From Plotosus lineatus (taxonomy: Eukaryota > Chordata > Actinopteri > Siluriformes > Plotosidae), in NCBI GenBank assembly GCA_024760905.1, contig CM045751.1:13881001-13945000 (forward strand): a DNA stretch of 64,000 bases. The letters are read 5' to 3'. Below the pieces are notes generated by a model that worked only from the letters and a program-made list of their open reading frames with translations, ran no database searches and was not told the origin of the DNA. Below, piece after piece: positions 36,507 to 47,632 of this stretch. Within the stretch, counting starts at the first letter, position 1. Each line of letters opens with the position of its first letter. The position numbers and the translations under genes are program-made.

Positions 36507-37810
36507 GGACTATATTTTAAATATAGAATTTTTAAGTATTTATTTTATAGCAGTTTGTGTGTTGTTGATTTGAGCCTTCTTTTCTTGACTCTTGAACAAC
36601 CACAGGAATTCCGATTTGTGTAAAAGCACAAATGGCTATTAAAAATCTTGAATCCTGACACTGTCAACCCCACAACACAGACCCAACTACGCAGTAGAAG
36701 ACAAGAGAAGGTGAGATGGATTACTGTTTCAGACAATCTCCGAGTCTAGGATCATTGTCTTCCTGATATTTATAAGTTCACGGCAAAAAAAAAAAAATTG
36801 TATTTCTCTCACTTTTATGTTTATGCACCGAATCTTGTTAATAATAAAAGAGAATTGCCAAGGGAAAGGCTTAAGTCATGCTGCTTATTTGTTCCATTCC
36901 TCTGATGGATTATGTAAGTATACATTTATTAAATGCTCCAAGTTATTCTTTAAATAAAGAACTACAAAGAAAATAAATCAACAGTTCAAACCACAAGATC
37001 AGAACTAACACAGAACAGTGAAAAAAAATTCAATATACAACAACAACATCTCGAGACAAGCCTATAGACAAAAACGAGTGTGACATTATGTAATGAGGTA
37101 AACCAGACGTCCTGCAGAGTTGTTGTTTAGGCTGTTTGTCATATCTTCATAGAGATTTAGCTGTCTAAATGGAGCAAGGCACTGTGAAAACCAAGCTATG
37201 GTTCATTTTAAATGGAGCCTAAATCCTACATGGGCAGTGTAGCAAATCTGCTGTTCTTCTCTGCCACTGAGAACGTTGTGGTTCTCCACAGGCACAGACA
37301 GTTAATAGAGCCTCATTATTGTGTGTCGCAGCACTCTTGGGCCTGAAGATTATACATTGTAGGTGAGCCCATTAGAAAGATTCTGCTTTTGATCTTTCAG
37401 CCCATTCTTTCGGGTGTCTGATGAAACCACATGATAATGACTGTACTTTCAATCCAGCAACAAGCTTCTGCTCATATCTGCTGATCCATTAGTGCTGCAT
37501 ATCGCTTTACATGTGTGTGATCCTACTTGTCCCTCTTATAGATTGGCATCACTGCAAATCAATTCAAAGTTCCTTTCACAGATTACGTTTACGTGATAAA
37601 TAAACTTCTGTATCCTTAGGGCGTGATCGTGGTGCCAAGCATGATATGGTGATTTTTTTTTTTTTTTTTTTTTTTTGGACTGACAGAGTTGTCATTTTCC
37701 TGTCTAACTTTTTCAAAATAGAAAATGCATGTTTCGATTTGAGCCTCACTGGGTGTTGGGTTTAAAATGAGGTGTGGTCAGATACATTGTCAGTATATTA
37801 TTATATTGTT
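36507..37810. other. Unassigned, comparatively repeat-poor sequence
   Basis: Apart from a poly-T at about 37653-37676, no repeat family is recognised. Open frames are short. This is one of the longer non-repetitive stretches and could be checked for conserved non-coding elements. Confidence 0.5.
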
Positions 37811-37827
37811 ATTCAAAATTAAAAGAC

Positions 37828-38149
37828 AGAAAAAGGGGCAATGGTGGTCTAGTGGATAGGATGCAGGATCGCTGATCCTAAGGTTGGGAGTTCGAGTCCC
37901 CACAAGGTTGTCACTGTCCCCTCCAGTGCAGCTAACTGGGTTATCAAAGGCCGGCCATGTCTCTCACTGTCTATGGTGTGAGGCATGTAAAGAGAAGGCT
38001 GCAAAGCCGTCAGCGTGTTTCTGTCCCTTGCTAAAAAAGGGTTGTGACAGGAAGCGACGTAAAAACCTATGCCAAATCAAACGTGCGAATCAGATGATTC
38101 GCTGTGGCGACTCCCGAGAAAAAGGGAAAAAGCAGAAAGAAAGAAAGAA
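37828..38149 (+). mobile_element. SINE B, full length with 17-bp TSD
   Basis: 'attcaaaattaaaagac' occurs at 37811-37827 and 38150-38166. The insert has head 'ggggcaatggtggtctagtg', B box 'ggagttcgagtcccc', and a body with a roughly 25-bp internal deletion after 'aggcatgtaaagag'. The type B tail ('cccttgctaaaaaagggttg', 'gattcgctgtggcgactccc') ends in (AAAG)n. Confidence 0.95.
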
Positions 38150-38216
38150 ATTCAAAATTAAAAGACTACAGTGTGAATGACAAAATATTTTGTCCAAGTA
38201 TAGCTTTGCTTTAGAT

Positions 38217-38310
38217 AGGGTTGTGTCAGGAAGGGCATCCGATGTAAAAACCTATGCCAAATCAAGCATGATCGGAATATTCGAATCAGATAATCCGCTG
38301 TGGCGATCTG
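38217..38310 (+). repeat. SINE B tail, solitary
   Basis: 'agggttgtgtcaggaagggc' through 'ccgctgtggcgatc'. It lies about 50 bp after the complete SINE B and is a separate, more diverged copy. Confidence 0.75.
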
Positions 38311-38680
38311 ATAATATTAGCACTGACAAGTGGGACGGTCTAGGTCTGTGTGTAAGGTTTACAATGAAATGCTACTAAGACGAGAGAGAAGGAGAAAATG
38401 AAAGGCAGCAACAAAATCTCTCCTCCTCTGGTTACTACGACTGAACCACTGTCAAAGGATTTGCAAATCTAGGATTGACCTCATCAGCCATTTGCCGGTA
38501 CACGAATAATAAGAACCACTACACTTATTCATTAGTAACAGTCCATGATGATGCGGTTACTTGGTCTGCTTACATGCTTTCAGAGCTTTCAGAGCTGCAG
38601 AGAAGTAATATCTCCTAATACCTAGCCACTGTTATAACAGCAAACTGCTGAAGTGCAAATACACCTGGCCTTTAAATGGA
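38311..38680. other. Unassigned sequence
   Basis: No gene or repeat is recognised. Confidence 0.45.
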
Positions 38681-39147
38681 ATTATACTCTGGCTAGAGGT
38701 TTGAATCCAGAATCTTCTTTATGCGAGGATGCAGCGCTAATGACTGTACCACCGAGCCTCCCACCGGCCATTTACTATCCATGCAGTTTGTGGGTATATT
38801 TATCTATACCACTTATCTGTTATCCATCAGGTTCAAGGGGGAAGCTTGAGGCAAGCTCAGTTGACAATGTGAGAAGCAAGGTAGTACTCTGAGCAGGTCA
38901 CCAGTTTACTGCAGAAGTAACACAGACGTAAATAACCATTCCCATTCACATTCACACAGAGATGCAGTCTAGAGAATCGAGATGAACCAATATCTTTGGA
39001 AGAACTATAGGAAGAACCTAAAGTACCAAGAGGAAACCCACACAAAAATGTGTAGAATATGCAGGTTTCATAGAGAAAGGCCAAGATTTGAGTCTTGAAC
39101 CATCTCACTATGAGGTGGCAGTGCTAACCACTGAGACACACCACCAA
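38681..39147 (-). repeat. Degraded SINE M-like copies
   Basis: Two minus-oriented relics are present. A head piece lies at about 38690-38765 ('tgactgtaccaccgagcctc'). A longer copy lies at about 38880-39147, with 'agaggaaacccacacaaaaa' in the body and the head complement 'gtggcagtgctaaccactga' at the right. Both are strongly diverged. Confidence 0.6.
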
Positions 39148-39167
39148 ATCATCTCATTCTATATACA

Positions 39168-39785
39168 CAGTGGTACCTTGACTTACGAGTGTCTTTTATA
39201 ATGAATTTTCCATGATATGAGCTTTGCTCCCACCAAATATCTGCCCCATCCAACGAGCAAAATTTTGATTTACAGCTCTGCTGGGGAAATGGCTTTTGTC
39301 GGCCGATTAGCCTCGTATTCTTCCGCGTGTATTCCTATGTGCTCCGAGAACGCCTTGTGTAGTGCTTCTCAATTATTTTTCTGTGTCACCTCCTCTAGGA
39401 AGAAAAAAAAAAATCATTCCCCACCCCCAACCCAGGCACCCCGCGCACAACTATAAATAGTGTTCACTGCACGTCATATCGTTTCCTCAGTCCTTTTTTT
39501 CCTGGACCATAGCACAAATGAGAGCACCACTGCCAACTACTGTAGTGGATGCGCAATTACACTTAATTCTAGTACATTATGGCAAAAAAGTAAGTTCCCC
39601 AGGGTCAGACGTTTATCTTTAATTAGGTTTAATTTGTGCCAGGTTGTATGAATTTGTGAGGGGGTTGGAACAGATTAATTGGTTTTCTGTTATTTCTTAT
39701 GGGAATAATTGTTTCATCTAACGAACGTTTTGGCTTACAAGCTTGACCTCGGAACGGATTAAATTCATAAGTCAATGTACCACTG
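39168..39785. mobile_element. Tigger-like TIR element (CAGTGGTACCTTGACTTACGA family)
   Basis: A 618-bp element has ends 'cagtggtaccttgacttacg' and 'ataagtcaatgtaccactg'. TA lies on the right and a mutated CA on the left. It is related to, but distinct from, the element at 31746. No intact ORF is present. Confidence 0.8.
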
Positions 39786-40555
39786 TATTAACATTTCAAG
39801 GCCATAAATCAGTTGGCAAATATTGACATCCCACATGTTGTTTCCAATACTCTCTCCATCATTTCTGCTGGGACCTCCGCCATCTTTGTACCAATTTTGT
39901 ACAAAAGAAATGTTAATTTAATGCTTGCTTGGTTTTAGATGAAAACATTTCTACATTCCTGGTATATTAATATGGTTATTTATGGTACTTCACATATAAT
40001 ATTTTTCACAATTCTATTCAGGACTCCAAGACTAGAATCGATGCTCCATTTCTTGTCTTCATTAAAAGTGCTTAAAGGCTCATATATCAGTAGAACTCCA
40101 ATAACAAAAGCCTTATTGATTAAATGCCACTTCACTTCACAGACTGATTCCTAATAGAGTATGTATTTACTGAGAGGAACAGCAAACACGGCTCAACACT
40201 CATGGAGGAGTCTGACCAAAAATGTTTTCTTCGAACAACACCATCAATAACATGCACCATCAGTGTGTGGGGGAGGTGGGGTGGGGTGGGGCAGCTGTAG
40301 GATTCATTTATGACCATTCCCATTTTTAACACGTGAAAGTATTGCATAATTAACCCTTTAGCTCTAGAATAATCTAAATCGATCACAGAGATGGTGTGAG
40401 GATCATATTCCCAAACACACAGTTCCGTCACTTACCATGATCTGATTTTTCTGTTTCATTATCACAAGTGATCATTTACACACTTAAGCTTCAAAAGACA
40501 GACAATTAAAGTCTAGAATGACTAAGTACAATATTATTAGCACAATAGCCATGGT
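39786..40555. other. Unassigned sequence
   Basis: No gene is recognised. A short G-rich (GTGGG)n tract lies near 40270-40290. Confidence 0.5.
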
Positions 40556-40852
40556 AAAGGTTGTTGGGTTTTTACACCCGAGCCATAGTGGCTCATCAGG
40601 CCGGTGCTTATCCCCGGTTTCCGTAGCGTGAAGCGACCAGGAGTTCAACTCCTCCTGGATGGGACGCTAGTCCATCACAGGTTACCTTCCCAGTATATTT
40701 TTACTGGTACCCATTTATACTGCTGGGTGAACAGAGGCACACTTGTGGTTGAGATCTTGCCCAGGGGTCTTAGCACAGTGGGGGTCTCGGTGGGATTTGA
40801 ACTCACAACCTCCCGATCATGAGCACATCACCACTACGCCACCAGCCCCACA
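40556..40852 (-). repeat. SINE C copy
   Basis: The minus-oriented tRNA-derived SINE has its head at the right. It is the complement of 'ggggctggtggcgtagtggt', with B box read on + as 'gggatttgaactcacaac'. The body contains 'gcccaggggtcttagcacag' and 'ctgctgggtgaacagaggca'. It is highly similar to the copies at 43557 and 44245, implying recent spread. Confidence 0.85.
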
Positions 40853-40937
40853 CAGCCATAGCAATGCTCCTGATCATAGCAGCAAAATAGCATTTCTATG
40901 CTAGTGACTGAGGTAGTGTGATGAACTAAAATGACTA

Positions 40938-41720
40938 CAGTGATACCTCTGCTCACGAACATAATTGGTTACCAGAAAGTGTGTGTAAGGCGAAAAGTTC
41001 GTCTTCCGAACATTTATTTCCCATAAGAAACCATTAAAATGAGAATAATCCGTTCCCAGGTCCCCATAAAACATAATTTTCTACTAAATAAGCCTTAAAA
41101 CTACACAAAAATATACCTTATTTTATGTATAATAAATGGCTATTGTATTGTAATTAAAGAAATAAACTGTACTGTATAATAAAGTCGTTTTATTTACCTT
41201 TGTGATGGTAGTTGATGGCTTGATGGAATGGAGTGGAAGGAGGAGGGAGGGAGGGACTTACTGTTTGGAAGGAGTGTTTGGAAACGCCTACTGTTTGGAA
41301 ACACGCATAGCCACACACGCGCCCTTAATAGCTTCCTTGTTCTTAAGGATGGTGGTAGACTTAGCGTACTGGTACTGGGACGCTGAGTCACACAAACGCA
41401 CACCTCGTTCGTGTTTTTCAATGATCTCCGCCTGTGGTGGGGTCTTTTTCGGTCCCATAATAGCAAAAGTACACTCAATATGGTCCAAAATGTCTATCAA
41501 ACACAAACCGGTTCCGCATTCAAAGAAAGGGGTGTGACGAACTGTGACGCCATGAGCGTGCGTCAGCTTCTCGTGGCCGCCACCGTGGCGCTGTTCGACC
41601 GCGTGGTTTGATTCGTCCGCCGAAAACTAGTTCGTCAGCAGAGACAATATGCTCGCAAATTTAATGTTCTTGAGGCGAAAAGTTCGTGAGCTTCAGCGTT
41701 CGTCAGCGGAGGTTTTACTG
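40938..41720. mobile_element. Tigger-like element with transposase remnant, TA-flanked
   Basis: A 783-bp element has left end 'cagtgatacctctgctcacg' and right end 'cgtcagcggaggttttactg', inverted and bordered by TA on both sides. 'cgaaaagttcgt' recurs inside both ends as a sub-terminal repeat. It retains a short N-terminal transposase segment on the minus strand (41288-41458), which supports the Tigger/pogo call. Confidence 0.88.
41288..41458 (-). pseudogene. Tigger/pogo transposase N-terminus (CENP-B-like HTH remnant)
   Basis: The minus-strand frame of 56 codons starts at MGPKKTPP. It continues AEIIEKHERGVRLCDSASQY and STTILKNKEAIKGACVA and then stops. The 'IIEKHERGVR' and 'ILKNKEAIKGA' segments are typical of the CENP-B-type helix-turn-helix domain that binds the ends of Tigger elements. 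A stretch after TPP is deleted relative to the usual family start. The DDE catalytic domain is absent, so no active enzyme is made. Confidence 0.75.
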
Positions 41721-42085
41721 TATTTAAATTCAGAAGGTGATTTTTTTTTTTTTTCTCTTTCCACTTCTATGCCAACAATTCACCAATACTTAAACCATTT
41801 ATATCCTAAGAATCACCTGTCACATTTTATTACGGTTATGTTTTTCTTATGTTTTGGTCATGTTATGGAAATTAAATTATCACTTTTGTTATAAAAGCTT
41901 TGTATGTCTCGTGAATCCTGGCTCCTGATTGGACAGAAAATTACTTATCAGTATTTCAGATGCAAATCCTAAGTTTATATAAACCTGCACTTTTTAATAC
42001 ATTATTGTCGTATCTATAGTAACAACTAGGGCTGTGCATCTTTACTGCTCTCACAATTTTATTGGATTCCAGTTATTATGTCTAT
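41721..42085. other. Unassigned AT-rich sequence
   Basis: No gene or repeat is recognised. Confidence 0.45.
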
Positions 42086-42378
42086 CCATTCATTCATTCA
42101 TTTTCTTAACCGGTTAATCCTAATTAGGGTCACGGAGAGGCTGGTGCCCATCTCAGCTGATTCTGGGCGAGGGCAAAGTACACCCTGTACAGCTCACCAG
42201 GCCGCCGTGGGGCAAAAACATGCTGACAGCTATGCATCCTACTCTGGACATACTCAGTGCCAGCCTTTGGATAACCCGGTTAGCTGCACTGGGGGAAAGT
42301 AGTGACAACCCATTGATAGTGGAGCTGGACTCCCGTGCTTGAGATCAGTAATCCTGCACCCTACCACTGCCCCATTTA
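42086..42378 (-). repeat. SINE A copy with internal deletion
   Basis: The minus-oriented tail reads 'ttcattttcttaaccggtta'. The body lacks the 'aaccattgctgac' segment. The head complement is at the right ('accctaccactgcccc'). Confidence 0.8.
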
Positions 42379-43222
42379 TTTATGTATATAAAGCATGGAA
42401 TATTTGTTCATATTCATGACTTCGAATACTGCCGCATAGTTGAATCCTCCAGATTTACTTGAAGTACAATGCAAATACATTCATTAACTACATTTGTTGC
42501 AACATCTTCAGCAAGGGTATAAATCAACTTTATCTCCACCCTAAGACATGTGCCTTGTTGCTTGAATTATTTAAGCTCATTTTATGCATTTAGAATAAAC
42601 ACTGATGATGTAACTGGGAAAATGACACCGATCGGCCACTGTAGAGATTTAAAGTGAGTACGTAAAATGATGTCATAGATGTACGTACATGAGAGCTAAA
42701 ATATACTCGAGGTCACAGATGTTCGTTGCAGAAAGCAGAGAAAAGAGAGGGCAGCTGAAAACAGGCAGAACTACTTCTGAACTCCCCCTACACTCAAAAA
42801 TACACATCTGTCTGAAGGGTTTATTTGACACACACTCATGTACTTTTTTTATTATTATTATTTACCCAGAAGCCACACTGTCGGGATGGAAATGCAAATA
42901 CATTAATGTATGAAGCGGAAAACCAGACTGGAGGCTTTTTAGACGAATCATTGAGCTGTTTGACAAGATCATTTGAGGTCATCCACAAATATTTGCATGG
43001 TAATCTTTTCATACCTGTCTACATAACATTAACATAATACTGTAGTGTGTAAGAGACAATGCATTAATAGGATGGTGACGTGAGAAAGCGGAGTAACTTT
43101 TAGCGCTTCTGATGAACACATTGCATCTTGTTATGTTCACTAAGTAAAAACTATACCTAATGAAACTTGAGATTTCTTCTATAAATTATGTGAAGTAATT
43201 CATAATAATTAAAAGAAGTAAA
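42379..43222. other. Unassigned sequence
   Basis: No gene or repeat is recognised. Confidence 0.5.
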
Positions 43223-43893
43223 TACATTCATTCATTTTCTGAACCGCATACTTCTAATTTAGTGTCACGGGCAGGCTGGAACCCATCTCGGCCGACTCTG
43301 GGCGAGGACAGGGTTCACCCAGGACATCTCGCAAGGCCAACACTCGCACAACCATTCATACTCCCACTCACACTTATGGGTGATTTGGAACAGCCAATTA
43401 ACCTACTATGCACGTTTTTGGAAAGTGGGAGGAAACGTGAGAGTACCTGGAGGAAACTCACGCAAACACAGGGAGAACATGCAAACTCAACACAGGAACG
43501 CCCGGATCTTCTTGCTTCTTGCTGTGAGGTGGACGTGCTAACCACTACACCACCGTAGGTAAAGTCTATTAGGTTTTTAGCCTCATGCATCATGCCAAGC
43601 CTCATGGCTCATCAGGCCGGTGCTTATCCCCGGTTTCCGTAGCGTGAAGCGACCAGGAGTTCAACTCCCCCTGGATGGGACGCTAGTCCATCGCAGGTTA
43701 CCTTCCCAGTATATTTTTACTGGTACCCATTTATACTGCTGGGTGAACAGAGGCACACTTATGGTTGAGACCTTGCCCAGGGGTCTTAGCACAGTGAGGG
43801 TCTCAGTGGGATTCGAACTCACAACCTCCCGATCATGAGCGCAGCACCCTAACCACTACGCCACCGGCCCCAATACTACACCACCGTGCCGCC
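43223..43893 (-). repeat. SINE M, split by a SINE C insertion
   Basis: The minus-oriented Mermaid-like copy has its tail at the left ('ttcattttctgaaccgcata') and 'gccaattaacctactatgca' in the body. The head complement 'gtgctaaccactacaccacc' ends at 43556. The head resumes at 43875-43893 after the insertion, with 'caccaccgtgccgccc' as the 5' end of the element. Confidence 0.88.
43557..43874 (-). mobile_element. SINE C, full length with 13-bp TSD, nested in SINE M
   Basis: 'actacaccaccgt' occurs at 43544-43556 and 43875-43887. The 318-bp insert is a minus-oriented SINE C whose head complement 'ccactacgccaccggcccc' lies at the right and whose 3' end 'aggtttttagcctcatgc' lies at the left. The nesting shows SINE C was active after this SINE M copy landed. 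Confidence 0.93.
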
Positions 43894-44244
43894 CAATAAA
43901 TAAGTAAATAAGTTCTCACCTTGGAGAAAATTCTATCATACAGGTAGTGTCCAAATTATGACTGCATTTAGTTCTGACTAACCAGTCGTGAGACGGTTTG
44001 GACGTAAGTCGGGTCTGTACATTACTACTACTATGTATACTGTACCTTTCTACAAGTTCGTGTCAAATTTTTGTTTGCAATCTTTTTACCTTTCTTCAGA
44101 CATTAATATATGGTTGAGGAGGAGGAGGATTAGTTTATAAGAATTTTCAACCCAATGTGTCTCTTTACAAAAGACTTGGGAGAAAGAGTCACTTCTCGTG
44201 AATCAGTTCATGGATCAAAGAATTAAGAGTTGACTCCAGAGCAT
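43894..44244. other. Unassigned sequence
   Basis: 'tgactaaccagtcgtgagac' and 'ggacgtaagtcgggtctgta' near 43976-44020 resemble a decayed Tigger-like end. No gene is seen. Confidence 0.4.
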
Positions 44245-44572
44245 CGGGTGGGGCCGGTGGTGTCATGGTTAGGGTGCTGCGCTCATGATCAGGAGGTTGT
44301 GTGTTCGAATCCCAGTTAGGCCCCCACTGTGCTAAAACCCCTGGGCAAGGTCTTAACCACAAGCGTGCCTCTGTTCACCCAGCAATATAAATGGGTACCA
44401 GTGAAAATATACTGGGGAGGTAACCTGCGATGGACTAGCGTCCTCTCCAGGAATAGTTGAACTCCTGGCCGTGTCACGCTACAGAAACTACAGAGAATAA
44501 GCACTGGCTTGATGAGTCACTAGGCTCAGGTGTAAAAAGCCCAACAGACCTTACCTAACTATCAGAGCATTG
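44245..44572 (+). mobile_element. SINE C, full length, possible 8-bp TSD
   Basis: The plus-oriented head reads 'ggggccggtggtgtcatggt' with B box 'tgtgttcgaatccc'. The body matches the other two SINE C copies, and the 3' end is 'tgtaaaaagcccaacagacc'. 'cagagcat' at 44237-44244 and 44573-44580 may be the target duplication. It is short, so less certain. Confidence 0.85.
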
Positions 44573-45404
44573 GAGTCATTGTTCAGCTCAGACAATGGAA
44601 AAAGGAGGAGTACAGGATGTGGATATATATGTGTAAAAGAGTTGGACACTACCAGGAAATTTTGCCTATTGAAACACTTAGCAACGTTACACCAGAAAGA
44701 AACCACATTCCGAATCAGCCGAGGCCTGTGATAAAAATGACCGCATCCTCCATTGTTACAAAGTATGCAGCCGACAGAGGAAACTGGAAATGTCTGGTGG
44801 AAGACAGCAAAGTGTACCTACAGCCAAATGGACTTTGATGATGATGATGATGATGCGTTACATAAACAGAATTTTTAAAAAATCATGTTTGTGTAAGTTG
44901 CTACTATAGAAACCATAACAAGACTAGGACAAAAATCTCTGTAGACTTAAAATTAAATTTAACAGCACTGTGATGTAACAGTCATGTTAAAAAACTTAAT
45001 TAGTGAGCGTTGAGCACTTCTGGAAGTCCTCACTGCAGCAAGATTATTAATTTTGACACATACCTCAAATTATCATTTCTCTCTCTCTATCTCTCTCTCT
45101 CTGTGTGTGTGTTCGTGTGTCTGTGTGTGTGTGTGTGTGTGTATGCTTATGACAGTCCATATTAGTCTTCTGTTCGTATGATGAGTCTGCCTGCTATCTC
45201 GCCTAACCATTGGCAACGGCGCCATGTGTGCATTCATTCGGAAAGGAACAAGAAGGTAAATGATAGCAAACCATTTCAGTCTACACTATATGACCAAAGG
45301 TCAAGTTGTATTATTTCATCATGTAAATTGTTTTCAATATCCCTCAAAAATAGCAGAAAATTTAATTTGATTTCATTTCACTTTGTGAACTGCTTTATTT
45401 TTTA
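44573..45404. other. Unassigned sequence with simple repeats
   Basis: A short open frame at about 44617-44838 (+) has no recognisable domain and ends in (GAT)n. A (CT)n(GT)n tract lies at about 45078-45142. No gene can be supported. Confidence 0.45.
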
Positions 45405-45640
45405 TTAGGGTGGCAGCGAGGTGGAACCAGTCCCAGCAGACTCTGAGCGAAGACAATCCACATCCTAAACAACTCACCAGACCACCACAGGGCCAACACA
45501 CACACACACACACACAAAACAATTCTCACTCCCATTCACACCTCGGAGCAAATTGAAAGAGTCGATTAATCTAATGTGAATGTCTTTTGTTTCTTGTGGG
45601 AAGAAACCGAAGCACCTGGAGGAATAAGCCCATGCAAATT
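45405..45640 (-). repeat. SINE M fragment
   Basis: Minus-oriented and degraded. The tail region includes 'agcgaggtggaaccagtccc', a (CA)n tract lies at about 45487-45516, and 'ctaatgtgaatgtcttttgt' and 'gaaaccgaagcacctggagg' are in the body. The head is missing. Confidence 0.7.
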
Positions 45641-45842
45641 CACTGAATAAGCTACGTAACATTTTTTGTAACGTATCATAACGCGTTTCTCTCTAACTCC
45701 GTTCAGTTCTCAGTGGAGAATTTTTTTCAAAGAAAACTTCCAGGACAGGTCCAGAATGGAATGGTTGAAGAGGGTTCAAGGTTCAGGGTACCGTCGCCAA
45801 CAAGCAAAGTTACTCCTTCAACTACAGTACTGTACAGTGTTC

Positions 45843-46124
45843 ATCTCAGCTGACTCTGGGTGAGGGCAGAGTACACCCTGGATGTCTCGCCAGCCCATCG
45901 TAGGGCCGAAACATGCTCACAGCTATGCAGCTCCTCTTGACAAATTCAGAAATGGTTCTTTTACATGAGCCTCTCACCATAGACAGTGAGAGACATGGCC
46001 GGCCTTTGATAACCCAGTTAGGTGAACTGGAGGGACAAGCAGCGACAACCGTTGACAGCGGGGCTTGAACCCTCAATCTTGGGATCGGTAATCCAAGCAC
46101 TTTACCACCCGGCCAACACTGCCT
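45843..46124 (-). repeat. SINE A copy, tail truncated
   Basis: Starts inside the body ('tcagctgactctgggtgagg') and runs to the head complement ('ttaccacccggccaacactg'). Confidence 0.85.
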
Positions 46125-46640
46125 AATTTATTTTATTTCATAAATATTAAAAAATTGAGTATATTTGGAGTTACTTAACATGGCTGCATCGAATCACTGG
46201 ATTCTAACTTTTTAAATAAATCTAACAAAACTGTTTTTTTTTTGAGAGAGAGTGAGAGAGAGAGCTCTCTACTTTTGAGTTTCTAGCAGTGTGTTTCATA
46301 ATTTTGAGCTATAATGAAGCTGACATAATAAAGCTGACTCACCACCGTATTTATCTTTAACTCTTGATATGCAGAGGAGTCTATTGTTACCAGATCACAC
46401 AATTCAAAAAGAAATATAAAATATCAAGAGTTCAGCTGAAGGGCAAAAGAACTTTAAAATCAATTCTTAAAGATGCAGATCGCCAGTGGATATTATACAA
46501 GACTTAAATAATATGATCTGATTTCTTGGTTATGATTGATGCATTGCTATAGATCCTCTCATAACCTTTATGGTCACTGCATAACTCTCCAGCTAGTTGT
46601 TGAATTGAGTAATATGTACTTTAAATAAATAAACAAATAG
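46125..46640. other. Unassigned AT-rich sequence
   Basis: A short (GA)n tract lies at about 46244-46264. No gene is seen. Confidence 0.45.
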
Positions 46641-46985
46641 AGATTATGGCGGGCAGCACAAAGACAAAGTATTCAGCACTTCTGCTTCACAGCAAGAAGA
46701 TCCTGGGTTCGAGTTCCAGATTTGGTTGTTTCTGTGTGTGGTTTGGATATTCTCCATATGCTTGTATGGGTTTCTTCCAGGTACTCCAGTTTCCTCCCAC
46801 AGTCCAAAGACATGTACATTACTCTAACAGGCTGGTCGAGTCCATTGGATGTGAATGGTTGAGTGTTGTGGCCCTGCAATGGTCTGGCAAGCTCCAAGGA
46901 TTTACCCCCTTTTTGTCCAGTGTCAGCTGAGATAGGCACGAGCCTCTCTGGGACCCAAGAAAGATAAAGTGGTTCGGTAAATGAG
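46641..46985 (+). repeat. SINE M (Mermaid-like), near full length
   Basis: The decayed head 'ggcgggcagcacaaagacaa' is followed by B box 'gggttcgagttcc'. The body reads 'cagtttcctcccacagtcca' and 'caatggtctggcaagctcca'. The tail 'gataaagtggttcggtaaat' ends in (GAGT)n. Confidence 0.85.
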
Positions 46986-47303
46986 TGAAGAATGTCTGAA
47001 TGAGTGAGTATATATTGTGTGTAAACATAAAGAAAAGCAAACTAAAATTCGATATTTCGGCTATTTCAACCATTATGGGGCAGATAAAGTACACATCTTC
47101 AGTCAACGTGCTGTGTAGCTAACAGACTCTGTTTAATAAAGATGTTTAAATTATGCAGAAACTCAAGAAAAACAAATTAGACTGAGATTTCTGTGGTTTA
47201 CGTTTGCATTTTAAAGCATGATTATGATGCTCCAAGTAATCGTGACAAATTGAATGTCCTTAATTTTTGTAAGCATTATCCACCCGAAACAATGTTTGTT
47301 CAT

Positions 47304-47632
47304 CATTTCATTTTCTGTAACCGCTTAATCTTAATTAGGGTCATGGGGAGGCTGGTGCCCATCCCAGCTGACTTTGGGCGAGAGCAGAGTACACCCCCGA
47401 CAGCTCGCCTGGCCATCACAAGGTGGAAACACGCTGACGGCTATGCAGCTAGTCTAGTTGAAAGTCGGCAATGGTTCTTTTATATGAACCTCTCACCATA
47501 GACAGTGAGAGACGTGGCCGGCCTTTGATAACCCAGTTGGCTGCGTTGGGGGGTAGGGGGGACAGTGGCAACCTTGTGGACAGTGGGACTCGAACCCCCA
47601 ACCTTAGAATCAGTGATCCAGTGTGCCCAACA
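47304..47632 (-). repeat. SINE A copy, head 5' end truncated
   Basis: The tail 'ttcattttctgtaaccgctt' is at the left, the body is well preserved, and the B-box complement 'gggactcgaaccccc' lies at about 47585. The copy ends at 'cagtgatccag', short of the 5' end. Confidence 0.88.

Noticed and set aside
44617..44838. 73-codon open frame (MWIYMCKRVGHYQEILPIE...)
   Set aside because: No domain recognised, the frame ends in a (GAT)n tract next to a SINE, and there are no splice or promoter signals that I trust.
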